From Saccoglossus kowalevskii (taxonomy: Eukaryota; Hemichordata; Enteropneusta; Harrimaniidae), in NCBI RefSeq assembly GCF_000003605.2, contig NW_003147275.1, positions 526,573 through 540,383 on the forward strand: a stretch of DNA of 13,811 nt, read 5' to 3'. Position 1 is the first letter of the stretch. Every line of letters starts with the position of its first letter. The notes under the pieces are model-generated. The model saw only the letters and a program-made list of their open reading frames with translations. It was not told the DNA's origin and did not search any database. Made by a program: the position numbers and the translations under genes. This document shows, piece by piece, positions 8,717 to 13,811 of the stretch.

Positions 8717-11700
8717 GTAAAAACATTTATACAAGCAAATTCTCGCGGGTTGTGTTACTTTTTCGTCACTTGGTAGCGGCGTAGAAAAACCCGATGTTCT
8801 CGCGAGAGTTTCTTGCAAAATGACAGCTAGCTGTGTGTATAACGTCACGTCCCATCCTCCAAAACATATACAATGATAGACTGGTTTTCGATACATTTGT
8901 GGTTGTAGAAATCTATGAACATCGTAGTCGGAAAATGTATTGCGGATATTTGTATATATATTCTCAGTTATATATTACAGGGGCAACTACGCAAACTAAG
9001 GTCCGTTATTCGGCCATTTCATCACCACTATATCTTGATAGAGGATGTGCAGACATACCAAAGATCCAAATTCATACTTTTTTGACGTTGTCACATTTGT
9101 AAAGACGTGTCCAAGGAATATTGTTTTCAAATAATTCTTGAAAATATATAGTACTTGATCGGGGTTTCGACTAATTCCCATGACCACGTCTTTTTTAGAA
9201 CATCAAATCTTTAAGAAGCCCTCCTCGGGCTAAACCGTTCACCTGCGATGGCGCTGATTCATAGTAACATATATCGCTAGAATACTGTAATATCGCTGGA
9301 TTACGTCATCTGTCAACCATGTCTTGGCGTGTTTCATATTAGTATCATGTAGTGGTGCAATGACCCGGCAATCAGGTACAGAGGTCATTGATTCGATAAC
9401 CCTAATTTGTTTTGAGACTGAAAACAAGACGAAGACAGCCTCCGAGTCCCCGTTGATGGGTTCGCAGTATTCGTTCACAGTACATTGATTTGACAGTTTA
9501 CTTTCGCAGGCATACAACTTATAGGAAGCAAACACTTTGGTACAATTGTACTGGATTCTGACGACATGTTTCTGTTCTCAAGAGAGTCATTGCGCCCCGT
9601 ACTCACGACCTAGCCAATCAATTAACAAATTGCCTTTACATTACCCGGGGAATTGTTAGAAACTATAGTCAGCATAGTCTTGTAGCAATCAACGTGTAAC
9701 TAAACGATTGCACGTTTACTTAGCTTCCGACACTGGGTTAGATAAATAACGAACAAATCAATTGCACGTTCGTTTGAAATCTGCTCCTTTCCGGCGCCAT
9801 TACAGTCGTACTGGATACTGTTTACAAAAATATTAATGGATGTAAGATTTTCGAAAGTTAAAACTATAAGCACAGTTGGCGATATTTTCTTACAAGTGAC
9901 ACCCATGCATTTCCGCCGTTTCAGTTTCATTGCTATGAATGCATTTGTAGATCATAGCGGCAACAAACTTGCCGGTCATGAGACAATGACTTCCATTGTG
10001 TACCTATCCACGTACTAGGGTGAAAACAGAATTAAAGCCTGGTATACTTTTCTCCAGTCTTTTTTGGTTCTACTTCATGGTTGCTTCAGCCACTTAATAC
10101 ATGATACTGGGGTCCGGCAAATTTCCCGTATTGCCAATGACAGACCACCAGTGCTGTAATTTTCCATCATGTCTGACTCATACTAGATTGTTTCCTGTAA
10201 TGGCCAGTTGGATTGTTGTCATGGAAACATTGATTTAAATCACCTGTATTGATTACGTGAATAAATATAAAGATAAATTCTTATTTTTTCCCCCAGAGTT
10301 ATGTTTCGTCCAATTTATAGAATAGATTTTCAAACAGTGCACACAACCGAAATGAAATGTTGTCCGGGATTCACTGGATCAAATTGTCAAAAAGGTGAGT
10401 GTTATATAAGCAATTCTCTTATTGGCTGCTCACCTCTGACATCCAACACTCTAACCAACCAAATGGTGGCTGTATAGACATGCGAGTTAAAGCGTCCACG
10501 TGAAAATTATGATATGAATTATCTCGAACAGTTCCAGTTATCCCATATTTTAAAAGGACCATATTCATTTGTGAACAATAACAGAACACCCCCATATATG
10601 GAATATATTTATTTATATTAGTTATGTTCTCGTTTCTCTACAGAATGTTTTAATTGCACGAGGCTACAATCGTTAGAAGATAAAATTAATCTGTTGGTAA
10701 GAATATACTTTTTATAATATGATCTTGAACTTTAAAAAATGAATTGGGGCGGATGATTTTCAATGGCGGATTTAGAGGGCGCGTGAATTCAGTTTCTCAG
10801 AAATGTGAAAATTGTTTTCTATTATGTATACATTATTTCCCATCCAGATAGAAACATCGTCTTCTAGGGACAACATTCCAGCTCCTATAGACATTCCAGG
10901 AATGACCAGCTCACCCACACCGGGATCACCCAGGAAGGTACCATTTGGAAGTGGTGGAATGGGACCCCCTGGATCTCCAGGCATGCCGGGGTTACCGGGT
11001 CCAGTGGGACCCCCAGGTGCACCAGGACCTCAGGGAATACCGGGAACAGCAATACCAGGTATGACAATTAATTTAGTTTTTATGGTAAATTAATCATGTT
11101 TACGTCGAAATACAAAATACATTTTTGGCTTAAAACGTTTCTATTATAAATAACAAATAAAATATTGGCGTTTTTGACAAAGACTCCGGGACAATGATCC
11201 CTTCAATTGATTGAATTGATTCATCTGTTATCTTCTCATGATATTATTGCTTAGGTAGGCCAGGTGATGACGGTCTGCCGGGAATAAAAGGAGAAAAGGG
11301 AGACAGCGGAGAATCAGGAATAACGGTAAAGTTTAACATTAAATAATATAATTGTACATTTTTGTTCAATTAAGTTCTCATCGTACAAGAATCTGCCAGT
11401 TTATATATTTAGTGTTTCAATCACGTGATATGGGTTTACAATGGATCTCAATTCATGCGTATAATTATTCAGGTAATTGAGTTGACGTCACTACTAGAAG
11501 AAATACATAGACTTCGAGAGCGAGTAATTGGAGTCGAACAAGAGCTAGTCAGACTCAAAGGTAGGTACAATTGTGTATTTATAATATTACATGATTATTT
11601 GTTGCATCTCGATGCCTTCCTGGAAGATTACTAGTATGCCAAACACATCAGGAAAGCCAGCTAAGTCACTGGCTGTCATACGGATAGGAAGGTAGTGACA

Positions 11701-12163
11701 CAGTACTGTAAATGCAGTTGCAAATATGAATAATATGGAATATCCAATTTTATATCTGCGTTTTTGCCAATTATAATTAAACAAACTTTTTGTCAACAGA
11801 ATGTTGATGTCCAAATTTACATAATTTGCATACAAGACTTGATAACCATTATGAAAAATTTCGTTAATTTGTTACAATATTCACCAAGTACTGTGCAATC
11901 TAAATATTCTAATGTACCTTACAGAAATTGGCACATTTCCAAGTGGGCCTGGCATAAATGTTGGCGATATGTTCGAAGGATCATCAGATGGAATGTTTGG
12001 AAAGGACAGAGAAGGAGAAGCCCCGGGAATACCTACAAATGTTGACATTGATGCCATGTCACCTGGCATACCACCAAATATGGGCATAGATGAGGATACT
12101 GGGTCACCAGGGTCATCACCGAGGTCACAACCAACTTTAGGCGCACCTGACGTAATAAGTTAA
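8499..12163 (+). CDS. COL26A1/EMID1-like: EMI domain collagen, EMID1/COL26A1-like (7 exons)
   Basis: Secreted extracellular-matrix glycoprotein of about 325 residues, spliced from exons 8499-8716, 10297-10394, 10644-10696, 10848-11058, 11255-11325, 11473-11560 and 11925-12163. Intron phases are 2, 1, 0, 1, 0, 1, and every pair agrees. Order of parts: signal peptide (1-19); EMI domain (24-103) with seven cysteines (25, 35, 53, 68, 94, 95, 103) and the hallmark KCCPGFTGSNC; CFNCTRL plus a short heptad helix (107-123); a Pro/Ser linker (124-160); Gly-X-Y repeats (162-217) broken at GTAIPG; a heptad coiled coil (218-246); and an acidic Gly/Pro/Ser tail (247-325). Two N-glycosylation sites, N39-G-T and N109-C-T, sit where human COL26A1 has NGS and NCT. 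Vertebrate relatives have much longer collagen blocks. Protein family and exon structure are secure from exon 2 on; the exact start is less sure. Confidence 0.9.
8717..10296 (+). other. Intron 1 of the collagen gene (1580 bases)
   Basis: GT (8717) to AG (10295-10296), phase 2, joining ...SF-R to R-VMFRPIYR inside the EMI domain. It is the only long intron; the rest are 147-364 bases. It contains a TCTCGCGAGA palindrome (8800-8809), a small hairpin AGCCCTCCTCGGGCT (about 9216-9230), and two reverse-strand frames (9239-9535 and 9700-9930) of unknown meaning. No transposon copy or RNA gene was recognised. Confidence 0.8.
8800..8809. promoter_or_regulatory. TCTCGCGAGA palindrome
   Basis: The ten-base palindrome TCTCGCGAGA, a known promoter element in vertebrates, lies 84 bases into intron 1. 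A related string, TTCTCGCGGG, occurs about 60 bases upstream (near 8740). Use in this organism is unproven. Confidence 0.25.
10297..10394 (+). CDS. COL26A1/EMID1-like: Collagen gene exon 2: second half of EMI domain
   Basis: Encodes residues 73-105 (VMFRPIYRIDFQTVHTTEM, then KCCPGFTGSNCQK). It follows the pyrimidine tract TTATTTTTTCCCCCAG, and the donor is a consensus GTGAGT (10395). The first base completes an Arg codon begun in exon 1; the last base starts the Glu of exon 3. RPIYR and CCPGFTGSNC are the family signature. Confidence 0.92.
10644..10696 (+). CDS. COL26A1/EMID1-like: Collagen gene exon 3: Cys pair and heptad helix
   Basis: 53 bases encoding ECFNCTRLQSLEDKINLL. Acceptor TTTCTCTACAG, donor GTAAGA. 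Two cysteines and NCT match the ECMNCTRL segment of human COL26A1. Leu113, Leu116, Ile120 and Leu123 follow a 3-4-3 heptad spacing, so a short coiled coil is likely. Confidence 0.9.
10848..11058 (+). CDS. COL26A1/EMID1-like: Collagen gene exon 4: linker and first Gly-X-Y block
   Basis: Encodes residues 124-193 plus one base of Gly194. It begins with a Pro/Ser-rich linker. From Gly162 there are nine uninterrupted Gly-X-Y triplets (GPP GSP GMP GLP GPV GPP GAP ...), then GTAIPG, a two-residue insertion that breaks the register. Acceptor CCCATCCAG; donor GTATGA (11059). Proline in Y positions suits hydroxylation. Confidence 0.9.
11255..11325 (+). CDS. COL26A1/EMID1-like: Collagen gene exon 5: second Gly-X-Y block
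   Basis: 71 bases encoding GRPGDDGLPGIKGEKGDSGE and SGIT: eight triplets, more charged than the first block, with GIKGEKGDSG typical of collagen. Acceptor TTGCTTAG; donor GTAAAG (11326). The alternative AG four bases later would break the collagen frame. Confidence 0.88.
11473..11560 (+). CDS. COL26A1/EMID1-like: Collagen gene exon 6: C-terminal coiled coil
   Basis: Encodes residues 218-246. Leu221, Leu224, Ile228, Leu231, Val235, Val238, Leu242 and Leu245 keep perfect 3-4 spacing, so a parallel coiled coil is very likely, probably nucleating the collagen trimer. It corresponds to the REALKILAERVLILE segment of vertebrate members. Acceptor ATTATTCAG; donor GTAGGT (11561). Confidence 0.88.
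11925..12163 (+). CDS. COL26A1/EMID1-like: Collagen gene exon 7: acidic Gly/Pro/Ser tail and stop
   Basis: Encodes residues 247-325 and the TAA at 12161-12163, after acceptor TACCTTACAG. The tail has no cysteine, is rich in Gly, Pro, Ser and Asp, and contains an imperfect duplication, PGIPTNVDID and PGIPPNMGID. It is likely disordered. No match to the basic tails of vertebrate EMID1 and COL26A1 is apparent. Confidence 0.88.
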
Positions 12164-12254
12164 TCTCAAGATTGTGTAATCCCGCAGACTATTCCATTTT
12201 GATATAAGGATATCTTTCAATGTGTTGGAAGCCGTTTCAAGAAGATAATTTGCC

Positions 12255-12369
12255 ATTAAAGTCACTTGTTTCATTTTGATATTCGAAACAGATGGTTGTA
12301 CGGAACATTAAAATATTCCGATTGAAGGCTCCTGATGTGCATTATGAGGTTATGATATTTTGGAATAAA
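12255..12369 (+). promoter_or_regulatory. Candidate polyadenylation signals of the collagen gene
   Basis: ATTAAA at 12255-12260 and AATAAA at 12364-12369 lie 90-200 bases after the stop. Further AATAAA hexamers are at 12701-12706 and 12717-12722. Which is used cannot be told from sequence. Confidence 0.35.
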
Positions 12370-12894
12370 TTCCCCCTCCCTAAAATGCGTTACACTCTAC
12401 AAAGCTGCTTTAACTGCCATTTCTCAGTTCAAGCTCGATCCGTCTGCAAACACATCTCATCTCACGTTGCTGAGCTGCTATCAATTGGATTGTCCGTGCA
12501 CATCAACTTCTACTTGCAATTGAAAATCTTTTTTTTTTATAATTTCTTATTACTGTTTGTATTTAAACTATCGTCAATAGCCTTTTGTCACCTGAAATCT
12601 TAACCGTGAACCCGATTTCAATATTGATGGAATACCAATCGAATATGTTGATCAATTTATACCATGGTGATATTTCTTCATAAAGTTTTTTTATATATGT
12701 AATAAATGTATCTTATAATAAATACTATAATTTGAATACCAATTACAGCATTAAGGGAAAACACACACAATATTTACCACCGGATTCTAAATCTACAACC
12801 CAGTAACATTTCCATGCCATAATTTAATAATACATTGCATTAGAATAAAATAAAAATGTATTTATTTCAGCAAGGAAAAAAGTTTTAACTGTTG

Positions 12895-12908
12895 CCACTA
12901 GGTGGCGC
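12895..12908 (+). promoter_or_regulatory. Perfect CTCF core motif
   Basis: CCACTAGGTGGCGC fits the CTCF consensus CCASYAGRKGGCRS at all 14 positions. It lies about 0.7 kb downstream of the collagen stop. CTCF and its motif are conserved across bilaterians, so insulator or loop-anchor use is plausible. Binding is inferred. Confidence 0.5.
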
Positions 12909-13740
12909 TATTCAAATTATACATATCGACATCGAACAGAAACTGATTTCATCTGTGCAATTGTTTCAAGGCAAACTACATTAAAATAAAATATAAATGT
13001 TGTATATCTTTTAGGGCTAATTCCAATTGTGCATTACTAAAAGCATGAATACCGAGAAATGTCAACATCTTCTTAGGGCTCTATACTGGAATATATTTAG
13101 TTACGAAAGGATTACGAACGGCAGTATAGTGTAATGACTGGATTCACTTAAAATGATACTATCACTGTAACTGTATGTACATGCGCTATAGTCTCATCTA
13201 ACGTCGTCGTATTTTGGCAACCATATACAAAAACCGATCGTCTAATAGAACAACCATGAACATAACCAACAGCAGGCGATGTGTTTGTTTGGTATTGTAG
13301 CCGGCAACAATTATTCAGCTTTAATTTGTGGAAGGTAACTAGGTGCTTCCTGGTGTAATCACCATCTTGAAGATCAATTTTAGCTACACTGCTACACTCC
13401 ACTCGTGGCAAAAATAATGGATTAACGTTACCTTGTATTGTGCTTTGAATTGGATCAGGAAAGACATTATGAACATGGTTTAATCACCGATTTCTCGATC
13501 CCATTTATAAAGTAAATAATGGTCACGATGGCTATGTTTTGACTATGGTCAAGAACACATTAAAACACGTGCTCGTGGCCCTTCCCAACTATCAGGGATA
13601 TCGGTAACGATTACTAGAAGTTATCACAATGAATCATGGCACCCCTCTCCTCAAATTCATTTCACTCGAAGCAGAAATTATAGTGCTATCACAGGGAGCC
13701 CAGGAACTATAATCAACTGTAATACGCAGTCTCTATGAGC

Positions 13741-13755
13741 GGGGGGGGGGGGGGG
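13741..13755 (+). repeat. Poly-G run (15 bases)
   Basis: Fifteen consecutive G after GAGC. It is length-unstable in replication and sequencing, so the exact count may be unreliable. Confidence 0.9.
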
Positions 13756-13811
13756 TGTTATCGGCTGGTATCTAGTGTAAGAAATAGACAAGGGATGAAG
13801 GCTCCAGCCAG

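Larger units (their letters stand above)
12370..13811. other. 3' flank without recognised genes
   Basis: AT-rich sequence. Reading frames 12292-12603 (+) and 13148-13411 (-) have no recognisable domain. It contains the CTCF-type motif at 12895 and the G run at 13741; otherwise nothing is seen. Confidence 0.4.

Noticed and set aside
9155-9185. Possible tRNA T-arm (GGGGTTTCGACTAATTCCC)
   Set aside because: The T-loop consensus does not fit, and no acceptor, D or anticodon arms could be drawn around it.
10214-10229. X-box-like GTTGTCATGGAAAC in intron 1
   Set aside because: One mismatch in each half-site and no promoter companions; weaker than the site at 2988.
10772-10984. Reverse-strand Gly/Pro-rich frame resembling collagen
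   Set aside because: It is the antisense of exon 4: GGN and CCN codons read as Pro and Gly on the other strand. There is no Gly-X-Y register of its own. The same applies to 11881-12087 opposite exon 7.
11483-11490. Full CRE palindrome TGACGTCA
   Set aside because: It falls inside coding exon 6, encodes part of the coiled coil (LTSL), and has no promoter context.
12292-12603. 103-codon frame after the collagen stop, as an extra exon or gene
   Set aside because: The family's C-terminal tail already ends at a clean stop (12161). The frame has no domain and looks like 3' UTR or intergenic AT-rich sequence.

Overview
This window is animal nuclear DNA. It is AT-rich, has GT-AG introns and low gene density, and carries a gene of an animal-specific family (an EMI-domain collagen). 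The protein features fit a marine invertebrate, possibly a lophotrochozoan such as a mollusc or brachiopod. That placement is a guess from overall character; nothing in the sequence names the species.

Two protein-coding genes are well supported, both on the + strand. The first (615-1064) is an intact, intronless, 149-residue calmodulin with four complete EF-hand loops and about 19 substitutions relative to standard animal calmodulin. It looks like an old retrocopy kept under selection. The second (about 8499-12163) is a seven-exon gene for a compact secreted protein: signal peptide, EMI domain, short coiled coil, about 17 Gly-X-Y triplets with one break, a second heptad coiled coil, and an acidic Gly/Pro/Ser tail. 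It is the invertebrate counterpart of vertebrate EMID1/COL26A1. All six intron junctions agree in phase, so the model from exon 1 to the stop is well constrained. Only the 5' limit of exon 1 is uncertain.

Between the genes (1065-8486) lies mostly non-coding sequence. It holds three copies of a short terminal-inverted-repeat element flanked by TTAA (3961-4032 truncated; 4387-4533 intact; 4939-5095 inverted), apparently a non-autonomous DNA transposon (MITE) family. It also holds two promoter-like clusters. One has an inverted CCAAT box and two CACGTG E-boxes ahead of a 26-codon reading frame at 1666. The other has a perfect RFX X-box, a full CRE and a CCAAT box ahead of a 27-codon reading frame at 3195. 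Neither mini-frame can be tied to a known gene.

The 3' flank (12164-13811) holds candidate polyadenylation signals, a perfect match to the CTCF core motif at 12895-12908 and a 15-base G run at 13741. Two further partial CTCF-like cores lie upstream of and inside the collagen gene. No rRNA, tRNA, CRISPR array or autonomous transposase was recognised.
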